DNA of 64,000 nucleotides, taken from the NCBI GenBank assembly GCA_963920665.1, contig OY987267.1:16182001-16246000 (forward strand). The letters are read 5' to 3'. The position numbers were made by a program, and so were the translations under genes. The notes under the pieces were generated by a model, which had not been told where the DNA came from, did not search any database, and saw only the letters and a list, made by a program, of their open reading frames with translations. Shown here in pieces: positions 26,807-40,100 of this stretch (its first letter is position 1; each line of letters starts with the position of its first letter). This stretch comes from Straminergon stramineum. Its lineage: Eukaryota; Streptophyta; Bryopsida; Hypnales; Calliergonaceae.

Positions 26807-26919
26807 ACTATGGCCAAAGGTCAAGAAGCCATACATTTCCACCAATTAGATTGCCAAATTCTTGTCTTCTTGCAATTTGATTGGTGGAAATGTATGGCTT
26901 CTTGACCTTTGGCCATAGT
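26807..26919. repeat. Long near-perfect inverted repeat (hairpin)
   Basis: Left arm 26807-26855 and right arm 26872-26919. The outer 39 bp (starting ACTATGGCCAAAGGTC) are perfectly complementary, and the inner part has a few mismatches. The spacer is about 16 nt. No target duplication was found. It could be a fold-back element or the precursor of a small RNA. Confidence 0.85.
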
Positions 26920-28225
26920 ATAAAGTGCCCCTTAGATGTGACATTCTATAGTATTTTAGGAATATTGATTAGTCGAGTTTGGACAAAACATTGTTAACCA
27001 ACCTAAACCATTCCCTTTTGGAAATTGGGATAATCCCTCTCAAGATCCTTGGGAGTTAATTTAGTTTAATCTACAAAGAATCATTGGATGGCTAGGAAGT
27101 TGCAACAATAGTATCATTGGCTAATTGGGAAGTTGCAAAGAGTCAATAGATAATTAGGGAGTTGCAATAGTTGGGATAGCTAGGGGCTCCTTCTTTGGAG
27201 GGAAGCAAAAAGCCCCCCAACATTGGATAATAATGTTATGGGAGTTGCTCCTTGTTTTTTGACCTCTTGTGTAGAGAATGATGTATTATTTCTTTGATAA
27301 AATGGTAAGATGATTCTAAAACTAGACCTCAACATCTTTCTTGTGGAAAAAAATAATGGAATTTTTTTCTATTTATTTCTATGCAATCTCAAACTATAGT
27401 TGACTAAAATAAGTTATGGTGTCTTAGGCATTCAGGGGATAAAAAAAACTTTCATATGAAAAAGGAAGTTTCAATTTATTGGTACACACCACTAAACTTA
27501 AAAAGTATGACAATTTTGAATCTTCCTATTTTGAGAGCCCAGTTGTGGGTTCTTCATATCTCACCAACTTGCCAAGGTTAGGAACTCAAAGAGAATGGCT
27601 AGGCCATGAAGGAAAATGATGAGTCCAAGATTAAAGACAAACCAATTATAGTTGCAATAGGGAGTGTTGGGGAATTCACCTATATTATAATGTTGCCATA
27701 ATTGGTTGTGATTGCATTGGAAATGCTATAAGCCACACTTTACAATGCCTCTTCTATACATTTGAAGGAATTTAGAGGTTAAGTGGTTGAAGTACAATAA
27801 AGTAGCTCAATCACATTGTTTTTTATTTTTTTTATTTTTTTGAAACAAATTAACGTAAATGTAATCATTGCAAACTTGATGACACAAATAAACTCATCAC
27901 TTGTAAGACCTCCCCCTTTCTATTTCATGTCAAGAAATTCTCATGGTTTCTCCCATGGCTTCTACAACTCACAAGGCCAATATTGCACAACCAACTCCAT
28001 CTCCAACAAGGCTTGGGATGTTCTTCATGCCACAATCAATCCTTTGGCTGGTATATGAGGTGCAAATTCTTTTCATTGGTGAACCAATCAATGTCTTTAG
28101 GATTTGCCTTTGTATTTGGAGAGAGAAACTCCACATTGGCATGGTCAAGAAAAATCATCCCCTTGGCTTCATAGATAAGTATAGTGACAAATATGGCGCC
28201 ATTATTGAGTTTAGTTTTTGTAGTA
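26920..28225. other. Intergenic, no supported gene
   Basis: AT-rich. The open frames at 27816-28266 overlap in three frames and have no known motif. Confidence 0.45.
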
Positions 28226-28440
28226 CAGGTAGAACCTCTCTTAGTGCACCCTCATTTGGAACATAATATGCATTATGAGAGTTTCTAGATAGTAAGTGGC
28301 CCATGCTTGTGATTCAAGATGAAAAGACATGTGGTGCATGATTCAAGATGAAATGACAAGTGGCCCTATGGCTTCTCTAAATGCATAAACCTCTCTTAGT
28401 GCATAGTCCTGACATCATGCACTAAGGGAGGTTCTATTTG
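28226..28440. mobile_element. TA-flanked MITE with CAGGTAGAACC ends
   Basis: Left end CAGGTAGAACCTCTCTTAG; right end CTAAGGGAGGTTCTATTTG, an inverted repeat of about 23 bp. TA lies on both sides (28224-28225, 28441-28442). The 215-bp element is the uninterrupted relative of the one at 6173-6862. Confidence 0.8.
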
Positions 28441-28452
28441 TACTAGTTCACT

Positions 28453-28819
28453 GAGGGCATCCTTAATAGAGTTTGGAATTTGCCCCACCAAATATAACTC
28501 TAACTTTTCATTGTTTTGCAATTAGAACTTTAAGTTTCTATCTTTAGAGGCACTTTTAGAAGTACCTTGAATAGATATAAGAAAATTCAACTTTAAATAC
28601 TAGGAAAAAAAAAATTCAAAATCTAGTTAAAAGACAAAACTTATAGTGGTCTTAGCAAATCAAAATTACCAGTGTGCATTTCATTTCAATATGCACTCAA
28701 TAATATAAATTTTGAAAGTACTTCCAAAGATTAAAATTTCAAGTTCTAATTACAAAACACTAAAATGTAAAAGTTATATTTCGTGGGACAAATCCCAGAT
28801 GTCTATTGAGGATGCCCAA
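28453..28819. mobile_element. MITE with GGGCATCCT ends
   Basis: Inverted ends: GGGCATCCTTAATAGAG on the left and GGGCATCCTCAATAGAC on the complementary right. Similarity continues inward through a TTTG.CCCAC.AAATATAAC block. I could not define a target duplication, so the superfamily is left open; the ends resemble PIF/Harbinger-type MITEs. Confidence 0.6.
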
Positions 28820-29897
28820 ATTTATTTTTTTGGTTTGGTGGGCTTTACTCTCCTAAGTAGAAACTTTTCTCAAGCTTCCACCAATCCGTTCCTCCTCCTT
28901 AGGGAATTGGATTGAGATGAATTCATTTTTTGTATTTCAATTCAAACTGTCCATATCAAAGAAGAAGAAAACACTTTTTTTTTCTTTGAAAAAATGATGG
29001 TGTCAAATTAAAAAGACAAAGAGGGAGATACAAGGATAATTAGTCTGGGTTCTTATGGGCAAGGAGAAGGATATGAGGTAACAAGAGTCAAGTGCAACTA
29101 AGGACATTGAAGGTCACCCAAGACATGGCTCCATAAGGGGAAGGGGAATATGGTAAGGTGCTCTAAAAGCAACCCTACTCTAAAAGCACCCATGAACATA
29201 GAGGTACATTTTGTTTTTGTCAATGTACCAATAGTGTACATTCCAGGAGGCAGTTGCTTTTAGTGACCTCTATGTTTCAACTTCAAAAATTTATAACTAA
29301 TTCCATGAAGGTCCAAAAAATATGAAATGACCGTGACTAGATACCAATTCCATTTTTCTTCCTATAAAAATTTACTAAAAATTGTTTTAAGGAGTTTTTT
29401 CCTCTTGAATGCACTAAACTCTTAAAATGTCACTTTAAGAGGACACTACCTTAGATACCATCTTGGACATATAAAATCAAGGAGATGCCAATGATCAACT
29501 CATGCTAGGATTCTAGGTGAAGGCGAAGAGCTTGTCTTCTATTAAACTTTCCAATGCAAAAACTACAAGTGATAGCAAGAAAGTTCACATGTCAATAACT
29601 AGACAAGGAATTTTCATGAAGTTTCTCTGAAAACCCTCTTCGATATTGAAGTTCAATCCTTCTTGCTTGATGAAAAGTTTAGTTTTCCCTCAATGCAAGT
29701 GCAAGCCTATAGCCAAATTTGGTGGAGTAATTGAATTTGAGGGTGTCCCTTTTGTAGGGTAAGTGAGTGAATTCACTTTACTCATCCCTTCACTTAATAA
29801 ATAAGGGAATCATAATATTTTTTAAATTTCTTCCTCTCTCTCTATATTTTTATATTTTTCTAAACATGCTAGATTACAATCAATATGGGATTAACTA
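28820..29897. other. Intergenic, nothing identified
   Basis: No open frame or repeat end that I can support. Confidence 0.45.
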
Positions 29898-30086
29898 CAT
29901 TGAATAGGGATATTAAGGGGACCCAAAAAATTAAAGGGACTAATCGTCGAAAACTATAGATGTTTGAATTGTGATGCACGTCCCCTAGACACTTCAATAA
30001 CTATTGATGTACAATAAAGATAGATATTTATACAGTGTGGAATGTTGATTAACTAGTATGGATCCCCTTGATACCCCTATTCAATG
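29898..30086. mobile_element. TA-flanked MITE, relative of 13741-13928
   Basis: Ends CATTGAATAGGGATATTAAG (left) and CATTGAATAGGGGTATCAAG (complementary right), flanked by TA (29896-29897, 30087-30088). The interior shares the GTGATGCACGTCCC / GGGATGCACATCA block with the 13.7-kb element in the opposite orientation. Confidence 0.75.
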
Positions 30087-30741
30087 TACCGTATTTTATA
30101 TCCCATATTCCATATCCATATGCCAAACCATATTAGTTTTCCATATAATCTCTATATTTCTTCTCCCATATCCATATATATTCCATATACCATATCTATA
30201 TGAAAGTTTTTGCATTTTGGTTTGGAGGGGAAGGTGGACAAATCATGCGTTTTATTATTTATTTTTCATTTGCAAGAGTAGTTAATGAATTAATAAGATT
30301 TTTGGTACATCCCTTTTGAGGAGATAACTTCAAGTAGAGGCACCAATTGTCAACAACACCTAGTATCCAACTTGTAGGATGCAGTATTTCCAAACAAGGG
30401 TTGGAACAGATTTCTAACAAAAACTTGGAATGTTTTTTTTTTGCATTGGGCCCTTTTTCAAGATTGGGATGAATAAGTTTGTGACCCGATGTCTCAAAGT
30501 AATGAGCAAGAAAGTAGGAAGTAATGAGCAGAAAAATAATTCTTGGATGATCGGAATGGAAGAGTCTAAACATTGGCTATGGGTCATGAGTACTTTTTGG
30601 CTCCCAAAATTCACATTGATTTCAATTTTGGGAATTCAAATAAGAAAATTTTGCAATCCCCATAATTCCTATGGCTTCCTACATGGGAAAAATTTCCACC
30701 ACCTCACACTACTCATGATTTGCTCCAAAATTGCTTAACTC

Positions 30742-31669
30742 ATAACCCCTAAAAGACTAGTCTTGTGTTTTTGGCAACATAACTTTTGGGGGCAGGTACA
30801 TGTGAGTGGAGATTTGACTTATTTGGGCTGAAATTTTTTTGCAAGGTGTGGATGAGGAACATTTTCCATGCGTGCTAAATTTCATTTCATTTGAGTATAC
30901 AAGTGAAAAGTTATGATGCAAAATGTTGTTTGTTTCTCAACTCGGGCAACTCAGGCAAATAAGAAAAAATCACTTTTTTCAAAAATAAAAATTTGTAATT
31001 GTTTTTCTAGATAAATATGTGGGGAAAGCTTTGAATCAATCCGTTTTGATCAATGAGATGAAAGTTGTGAGGAATTTTAGTTTGCGGGCAATTATGGAAT
31101 CTCTACTCTAAAATAAACTTTGAAGTCCTTTATTTAACTCAATTTTTAATATTTTTTGAATTAAACAAAATCATAGGATGTAGATTGTATATTACAATAT
31201 TACAACCATTGGGATTGGCATTTTTCAATTCCATAATTAAATTCTTGACAATGTAGTATTTTGAACCATTCTCTACTTCTTTCTACTTACTATTTTTTTC
31301 CTATATGTTGTACAATTCCAAATGATTCAAAAAAATTCAAGCACATAGCCAACTTGACTTGAAGAATGAATCCAAAGATGAACCACCATTTTGGACATTC
31401 TTTCATACAAATGTGACCTAAATTGCTGCTACCCAGTTTTTTGCAGGGCAAAAAAATTAGGTTTTGTCACTTCAAATGTTAATATCTTGCAATCCACATA
31501 GTAGAAATTTCTGAAACTTTTTCCACATCTTTTCAAAACAACTTACTACAAGATCCTATAGTTATATATGTTCAAAACTGTTATTTTTCTTAAATTTGAT
31601 ACTTGTGGTAGAAATGGCAGTTTTAGAACGTTTTTGGTGAAAACATAGTCAAGGAACTTTAGGGGTTAA
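30742..31669. mobile_element. TTAA-type TIR element, about 0.93 kb
   Basis: Left end ATAACCCCTAAAAGACTAG (TTAA with one change); right end AACTTTAGGGGTTAA. Part of its interior (about 31420-31600) resembles 52915-53060, so a larger relative may lie at about 50.6-53.1 kb. No transposase is seen. Confidence 0.55.
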
Positions 31670-32647
31670 AGGACAGATTGGTGACCGAGGAAATCATCCC
31701 TATTGCAACTGTGTGACATCATCTACTATAAAGAAAGACCAAAAATACTTCTTGGAGGTCAAACCATTGTAGAAGATCTTTCTTTTCCTCACAAAAATTT
31801 CGAGGATGAATAGTTACTCTTCTATCCTACGCAAAAAAATACTGTGTCATCTATGAGACACTAGACGTGTTTGATTGATGACTATGTGTTAAATGATCAG
31901 CTATTGGTGCCTCAACCTTAGTTCAAGAAATTGACTTCCTCCAAGTCACGTGACATTTGAGTTTTTGTAACCCTAGAAGGGCTTGAAAGTCCTACACAAC
32001 CATCTAATATATTATGTATTTGGTGGTAACTATTTGATTAGGAAAACATTGACCAAATTCTTTTCAGTACAAAGTAAACTAATAATCATGATAGTACATA
32101 AATAAAAATATATCATAACTCATCTATTAAACCACAATAGAAGAGTTATAAAGCAAAATACAGGTCGTGTAGAGGAACCCCAAGGGCCTTTCAAGGGTTA
32201 ATTGTTTTTGTTTTTACACAAATGAAACTAGATTTCAATGACATGCAAGTTTCAAGCCTACGACTACCTTACCATCCCTTCCCTTACAGAAATTTAAGAA
32301 AACTCCGACACCATGAATTCATGACTGTTGCAATGACTAACTAAAGCCCAAAGACTAAAGACCCCCCCGCGGGGAGTTATTAATGTTAGAAACATTCACA
32401 TCGGCCATAATGAAATCCCATGTAGCAGATGCACTCCGTCCAACTTTGAATGAAGCTCGCTGGCCCCTTCAATTAAGAGAAGCCTGTGCAAGAGGCGGGG
32501 TGTTAAGTTAATGTGTACTGGGGCGTTGATGTGAATGATGTGAAAGACTCCACAGCACCTTAATTGAACTCCACAGGGGGAAAAAAAATAATGCGGGGAA
32601 ATGATGCAATGGATTGCGCAGACTTTATGAGGACGGAGGGCAAGGGC
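31670..32647. other. Intergenic, transposon remnants and one small open frame
   Basis: The first 200 bp resemble the TTAA element at 60603-60833, and a TTAA-type end (AAGGGTTAA) occurs near 32200. A 42-codon frame at 32383-32511 reads like ordinary protein, but I do not recognise it. Confidence 0.4.
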
Positions 32648-32797
32648 GAGGACGAGGGCGGTTCGAAAAAAATGGGTAACATAAACTTAACTTAGCCGAG
32701 GACGAGGGCAGTTCGAAAAAAATGGGTAACTTAAACTTAACTTAGCCAAGGACTAGGGTGGTTCAAAAAAAATGGGTAACTTAAACTTAACTTAGCT
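32648..32797. repeat. Minisatellite, three 50-bp units
   Basis: Three head-to-tail copies spaced exactly 50 bp apart. They share GTTC(G/A)AAAAAAAATGGGTAA and an ACTTAACTTAGC end. The third copy is the most diverged. Confidence 0.9.
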
Positions 32798-33804
32798 GGG
32801 GACTAACTTACTGTAAGTTTAAGTTTTTTGGTACTTGATGTGTCGGACTGGGAAGATTTTTTTTTTAAAAAAACACGAAACAGGGAACGATCGATTAATG
32901 AGAGAGGGAAATAAACAACCAGGGACAACAAGGGGAAGGCCAAGCGCGAGATGCCATTCGGGCTTGTGAAGAGCTCGGATTGGGAAGTTGGTCACTCCCA
33001 GCGTTAATTTACTTGCCATAATTTCAGAACTAAGATAGCCTTCCAACTTCAGTTCTTGTCTATTAGCTTTCAATTCATCATCAAATGGGTTTCATCAATA
33101 GTGAATTGACCAATCAGAAGTGGAATGTGGAATGGAGGAAAAAGCCCACTAAACGAAGATTTGCCGAGTGCCTAATTGTCCTTGGCATCATGGGATCATT
33201 TTTTTGGACACAAATGAAACAAAATTTCATTGCAAAGGTTAAAATATAAAAAATACAACCATAGGTGGCTTGGTGGGACAAGACAAAATACAACCAACCT
33301 GATATGATGGATAGGGATGGACAAACAATGGACAAGGCCCATTGTAGGGCCATGAGGCCCTTCACGGCCTACCACTTTAGGCAAAGACTCAACCCACCGG
33401 CAATGACCACAACCCTCATCTCATTATGGGATTATGAAGCACTTGGATATTATACTTGGAGGTGCTTCCAATGGTATGGAAATGGTGATATGAAGATTTG
33501 AAAGGAGAACTTCTTTTTTAAAAGAGTAAGGTAGGTCCCCCTAAACGGATACTTTTTGCTATTGTGCCTAGAAACTATTGTTAGACCAATTAAATTTCCA
33601 TCTTTTCTTGTTGGCAAGTGAAAGGAGGTTCCAAATCACCAAAGAATACAACATTTGGATATAGTATGCAAAATTAACGAAGGATCAAAGTTTGGTTCTA
33701 TATTGGTTTCTTCTACATAGGTACATAATTCATTTCAGAGTTAAGATGGTGCTGTAGGGTCACTGGAGCATTTGAAAGTGCCCACTTCAAGCCTTGAGTG
33801 TATT

Positions 33805-34075
33805 GGAGTGGAGATGCTATATAGTCCAATCTTGTCAGTATTACTAGCTCCTTATAGTGGAAATGATATATAATCCAATCTTGTTAGTATTACAGGCTCC
33901 TTATAGTGGGAATGATATTTAGTCCAATCTTGTCATCATTACGGGTTTTCTCATAGTGGAGATGTTATATTGTCTAATCTTGTCAGTGTTATGGGTTTCC
34001 TCATAGTAGAGATGCTATATTGTCCAATCTTGTCAGTATTACAGGTTTCCTCATAGCCGAGATGCTCTCTTTAGA
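33805..34075. repeat. Minisatellite, five 49-50-bp units
   Basis: The TCCAATCTTGTCAG core recurs at 33825, 33874, 33923, 33973 and 34023, each after a TATA(T)-like tract and a (T)CATAGTGGAGATG-like tract. The copies are imperfect. Confidence 0.9.
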
Positions 34076-35354
34076 ATGCTCATAGAGTTGATTGTAACCA
34101 CATGCCAATTTGTATGAGGTTTTAAGTGTAGGTGTTGTGATTCCTAAATAAGAATCAGAGAAAAAATGGATTCCCAACTACATGAAATATGCGAATTTTG
34201 TTGGATGAAAATTGACTAATCTATGGGAATTCTTTAAGCTCATCCTTATTATTCATCATCTTTTTTATTTCAAATATGACTTGCAAATCATCAATATATT
34301 AGCTTATTGACCAAATATCACAACACATATAGTAACATGAGTTATTTGTCTATTTATTTTCCTTAAAGATCTTCTTGCAAACATATTCCACCTAGCATAT
34401 TTTCTTTGGGTCAAAATTGAAATCTATAAAACTCTTTCTATTGTTATTTCTTGAATCAAATTTTCAATGCAATTTCTTCTAGGAATAGGAAAATTTTCCA
34501 TTTTCCTTTTAAAATTCTTCATTTTTTGGCATCCCCATATTTCACATACTTGAATATTAAAAGATTTCTTCAATATTCATATATATATATATTAGAGTTG
34601 CTTACTAAGTCATTAAATGTTGCCCTTCATTTGGACCTTCTTTCAATTCTTATTCTAAATTGCAATTGAATTCAATCCTACTTGTTATTTTTATCATAGA
34701 ATGACAATAAGGAATGATTGTATGCACTCTAATTGATCCCTTGTTTAAATTCAAATCCAAAAAATGGGATAAAATATTTTAAACCAAATTTGAGGATTAA
34801 AAAAATCTTTCAATCCTTTTTAGTAGATTGAAACTATAAGGGTGAGACCAAAGCCATAATGTAGAGAGAATAATAACTTTGCATGATTAATGATTGATCA
34901 AAGTTTCATCAATGGGACCAAAACCTCAATTTCAAGAGATGACTCTTTGATGTGGGATAAATGCATGGTAGGTTGTGTCCCATTGCACTATACTATATCA
35001 ACAAATTTGAGATTCAAAATAGAGCATGAAGGAACATAGAAAAGAAAACTCATTGTAAAATTAATTTTAGGAAGTTCAGAGATGGTAATCTTGTAATAGT
35101 ATCACAAGAAAATCCACAAAATTGTGATCATGTTCACACAAATACATTAGATTTCCTAAAGAAATCATATGTCCCCAATGTTGAAAATAGTTTTGTTGGT
35201 GGAATTTTAAGCTACTAAAAATAAACTTATTTCAAGACACAAAATTAGATTTCTTCCCAAAAATGAGCCTTTTTTTTTATCCTTCTTAGGCTTTGTATTA
35301 AATTTTTATCCATTTACAATTTATTTTTATTGTTTATTTATTACCAAAACCTTT
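34076..35354. other. AT-rich intergenic, nothing identified
   Basis: A short TA run lies at about 34577-34592. No gene or element ends are supported. Confidence 0.45.
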
Positions 35355-35568
35355 CACTATAAGAAACCCGCATTTTAGGTAACCAACCCAAATTTTTTTA
35401 AATTGATTTTAGGTGACATTCAATGCAACAATCCATGTTTTTATATTAAAAAAACATTCAATATAACATCAAGATGTTATATTGGGCATTATTATTGACA
35501 TAAAAACAATAGTATTTCCTTAGATGTCACCTAAAACCTGTTATCTAAAACACAGGTTTCTTCTAGTG
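35355..35568. mobile_element. CACTA MITE
   Basis: Ends CACTATAAGAAACC and GGTTTCTTCTAGTG, matching the CACTA terminal pattern. The 3-bp duplication TTT lies on both sides (35352-35354, 35569-35571). Length is 214 bp and it is non-coding. Related ends occur at 25116-26329. Confidence 0.8.
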
Positions 35569-37936
35569 TTTTTTCATATTTTCTTTATTAATGTGTTTGA
35601 AAGTAACATTTTGAAGGTCAAAATATTATTGAATTTCCAATTTTAAATCTAAATGTAATCAATTTTTAATCTCAAAGTTTGGATAGAAATTGGTCATAAT
35701 TTTACTGAAATGGAAATTTTTTAATTCAAAATTTTTTAAGAAAAATGAAAATTTTCAAATTAGTGTTTGTTTTGTATAGTTAACATTGGCAATTTATACA
35801 TGTACATGGATTATTTAATTTTTCATTGTGCTAATGTTATATGTTGTTAAAAGTGGATTTCAAACAAGTGTTTGTAACAAAATGCACTAGTTTTGCAAAA
35901 TCTAGGTTAATAAAGTAGTACCTCCTAGTGTATATTTGCCTTGTGATTGTTATAGTTGTAGGATTGGCTTGACAAAAGTCATTCTAAAATAGGTGATATT
36001 CTTTTTTGGAAATTACATTTCCACTAAGTAAGAAATTTTTATGGTAGAGAAAAGAATCTTGCAAAGAAACCTCAATTTTTGGCATCAATCAAACAATAAT
36101 TTATAGAAAAAAATATTAGAATGCATGCAAATCACATTTTATTGTCCTTTCCTAAAATTTAGAAAGTTGAATCAAAATGCAAATTAGGATAAATATAGAA
36201 AGAAGGGACTAATAGAAGGTGCCTTCATGACTTATTGGATAATTCTAGGGAAGATCAATTCTTTAAGCTTCCAATATCAATTGACGTTGATCCTTTGCAA
36301 TATGAATTTTGTCTACCTCACATGTTGTGACTTTTTGCAACCACTACTTACAATTATTCTTGAAATTTTGTATTTTCAACCAAATAGAGTGTTCATTGAA
36401 GTGCAAGTTCATAACAAGGTAGTTATTCTCATGACCACATTAGAGCTTCTTCTTCGCACTTCTACTTTTATTATTCTTTAGCATATGAATTTTTACATGA
36501 ACAAGCTTCAATACCACCAAATGTAAGTGCTTTATTGCAATTGTCTACAATATCAAGTCATGTCTCCATCGGGACTTCAAGCCATGTGAACATGGTCCCA
36601 TGATGGTGCATTGAAATGCAATTAAGTTAATTTCGTGCCAACCTCCATACCAACTTAGTATGGATAAAATGACTCTAAAATGACTTGTATGCAAACTTGG
36701 GTGTCAAAATGGCACCAAGAAAATCTAGCCCAACTTTTCTGATGTCCTTGTTAGTTTTTGAAGTGATTTACCACTACTAACTATTCACTTTGTTCAAGAT
36801 TTTTTTGCTAGCTACATTTCATACTTGGCAAGAAAAAAAATGATTTTTGCATGTTTTACAAAGAACTAAATAGATTTCTTGTTGAATTTTAATAGAATGT
36901 GTTGAGATGGTTTAATTTCCACATGTTTACATATTAGAGGTATAGTATAAAAGATATATCATAATTCATAAGCAAAATACAAAAATTAATCCATTTAAGG
37001 CATACATTCCAATATTTATGTTCATATTGTATGTAATAGTTATAATATTTTGATGCATATTTCATATTGAGATGATACATACCCTTTTGTCAATGCAATT
37101 CACGGAAAAAATACAAACTTTATATCCTAATTAATTTCAAATGCATAAAGAAAATAATTTGGAAAAAAAAAATTGTTCGAAGAAAACATTTGTACAAAAT
37201 GCCATATATAAGGAGGAATGCAATAAAAAACAATATATTTTTATGTTTTTTTGCGTAAAATTGATTTGGTTTAGATGCTTGTATCAAGAGTGTAGGAATT
37301 TCAAGATTTTTTAGTCTACATATTGCCAATTCCATCCAAGCTAACATTGAGCATTCACCAAATATTTTTAAAGAGATTTGGGGAAACAAGGGGCTATTTC
37401 AAGCTTGTTCCCCGTGTTGTTCTAGTAGTAGTAAGGGCACAGCTGACTGCTATTAGCCATCATATGTACTTAAAAAAAATATATTTTTGGTCATGAAATT
37501 GAAAAAAATAAATTAATAATGATGTGGCTTATGTCCAACCACATCAACACTATTGTAGTGGCGCAGTTCATCAAGTTTCCTACTACCGCAAACTGTAGGG
37601 AACTCGTAGTCTTCTATTTGGCCCAAATCTCATCTAATGGAAAAATGAATAGTTTAAAAGAATCCATAAAGGCATCTTCATCTTGTTTTGATTATCAAAT
37701 GAACAATCTGTAAAAGCCCAATGAATTATAATGACTGCTAAATCTATAGATTCTTGCCTAAAATGGAAATCCTCTATACATGAGGGCCTTTGGTTGTTAT
37801 TGGCTACATCTACTTTCAATTGTTTAAAACTTCATAGTTTACTCATAAAGTGATAAAAAATGAATAGAGAGAGAGAGAGAAATATGATTTTTTGATGGTA
37901 TAAAATTCAATTCAATTCTTGAGCCATATAATACTA
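35569..37936. other. AT-rich intergenic with a partial element
   Basis: The open frames (36227-36481, 37120-37389) have no known motif. Around 37400-37639 the sequence resembles the element family at 46317-46649 (GGGAACTCG.AGTCTTC and CATCTAATG end), but its left end is unclear. Confidence 0.4.
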
Positions 37937-38298
37937 TAGTAGAACTTGTAAGAAGAAAGAGGGCCAAGACCATTCTGACTCATTTTATGAGAGAGGTTAT
38001 TACAATTAGGGAGGGTCATCCATTAATAAAGTTTGCAATCATTGCATTAATGGGTTTATAGTGATTTTCATTTGTAATGTACAAATCAAAGGACATTGGA
38101 CACATATTGTACAAACAAAAAACATTGCACACATGCATAGATGGAACTTGAGTGACAAAACAACCCCTTGCATGTTCTCGTGCACACACATGGCAATCAC
38201 TTATTACATTTTGTATGTGGCCCTAGCCAAGACCGGCTATCAATATTACATCATAGAGGTTTATTACTTCAAAGAGAATTTTATTAGAAATTCTACTA
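37937..38298. mobile_element. TA-flanked MITE with TAGTAGAAC ends
   Basis: Left TAGTAGAACTTG and right inverted AAATTCTACTA, both next to TA. The interior shares a CAATATTACAT.ATAGAGGTTTATT block with 47176-47533. Length is 362 bp, non-coding. Confidence 0.6.
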
Positions 38299-40100
38299 TA
38301 ACCCATATTAATTTTTGAATCCTCATCTTTTGCAACACTAGTTGTTAGGCACCATCTAGAATAGAGTTTTTTACAACCACTCATTGACCCAAATATGATA
38401 AAGCATTTGCTAAAGCTCAACACTAGTTTTCAAAAAGAACCAATAAAATTGAAGAGTTTTTTGAAGCAACCAATAAGCATTGAAGCATTTTCTACTTCAA
38501 GGATGTTTGATTAAGGGTACTCTAGTGTCAATAAGAGATGTTTCTATGACCTCAAGTTTGAAAATTCATGGAATATTCATACAAACTCTAAAAACCCTCA
38601 AAGCAATTACATTCAATTGAAACTTTGCATTCACTTGCTAATATCATAATATGATAATTCCCCCAAACTGTGTTAAAAGTGGGTTTGAATAAAAAGTGCC
38701 CATTTTAGATGCAAATACCTTAGTGAATGTGGGGGCTAGTGACTCTATGACCAATCCATCCAACTCACTTCAACAATTCATAAAAAATTCATAATTTGTT
38801 GAAAACATATGATTCCAATTGCTATCGACTTTTCTAAGAGTTTCCCTTCACATGAAAAAAAATTAAATTAAAATTTTGAATACTAGTTCATGCAAGCAAG
38901 GCAGCCATTCTGCCCTCAAATAGGATGCCCTCAAAGCAGGGAGTCGGAAAGAAGAGATTCAATGCTAGTGCACAAGGCAAGAGATTTGTCAACCAGCAAA
39001 TGCTGTCATTTGGAGGCACAAACACACCATTGTAAGCTTAATTTAGTGTCCAAATAGAAAAAGAAAAAGAGAAAAAAAGAGGAAAAGAAATAGAAAAGGC
39101 TTAATTTGGCTTGAGCTGGCTACTGCCCCCCTTGAAGCTATAGGTTAATGTAGACTCCCCGTTCATCATTGGAGGTCCTCTTCAAGTTTTTTTTGTTTTT
39201 ATTTGACAATTGGAAGTCCACTTCTACATATTATCTAGTCCCTCTTCAAGACTAATTTCGGACTTCACACCAAATTAACTTAAACTAACACACACTCACT
39301 GAGTAAGTGACGGATGGCACAAATCCCACTTCAATTTCAGTTCAGTTGTTTTACTTTTTACTTTTTTTTTTTGAAGTTGTTTTACTTTTATCAGCAGTAG
39401 TTGACCCTCAATGCCAGTTGTGTGGAAGGAGAATTTTACCTCTCACAATAAGTCTGTTTTCTTCTACAATGGAATAAATTGATCATTTAGTTGTTTCCAA
39501 AAACGAGTGTGAAATCAAATGCAAATGTTCCAAACCTTCTCACCGTCTCCTTATTTATTTTAAAGCATGACACGTGCAATTTTCGCTCTTATTATTATTA
39601 ACTACCAAAATACATGACCCAGGAATATACTATTTTTAGGGCAATTCACCTACCCCTCCCATCACTTCAAAGTTTCCGAATTTAATTTATGTTACTTCCT
39701 CAGTCCTCACCCAGCCAGAGGACGTGAGTGACAGGCAGGCTACCCCTTTTAATTTCGGGAATTTAACAAAAAAACACCCAGCTTTTTGGTTGATTAACTG
39801 TGATTGAAGAGTTATGACTTTAGGAGCTCGCCCCCAAATCTAAGATATTAATGAGAGAGGGTGTCAATTATGAATTATCACACCATAAAGGAAGGGCCCC
39901 TTTCAATAACATGGTTAAAAGAACCCCCCCATGTTAAATGAAGGAAGAAGATGCCCTTTTTTATTTCTTGGGAAAGCCCCACCCCCATTAATAAAACCCA
40001 TAAACAAATCAAAAACGTTACTTCTGGGGGAAGTGACCCACCTGAAAGGGAATTTGTGCGATTAATTAAGAGGGGGAGCCAATTAATTGAACGTTGCGAG
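38299..40100. other. Intergenic, nothing identified
   Basis: AT-rich until about 40.05 kb, where GC rises ahead of the lectin kinase gene. No supported coding sequence. Confidence 0.45.

Noticed and set aside
33770..34080. CRISPR-like repeat/spacer pattern
   Set aside because: Repeats of 49-50 bp are contiguous with no unique spacers and lie in a plant nuclear context; this is a minisatellite.
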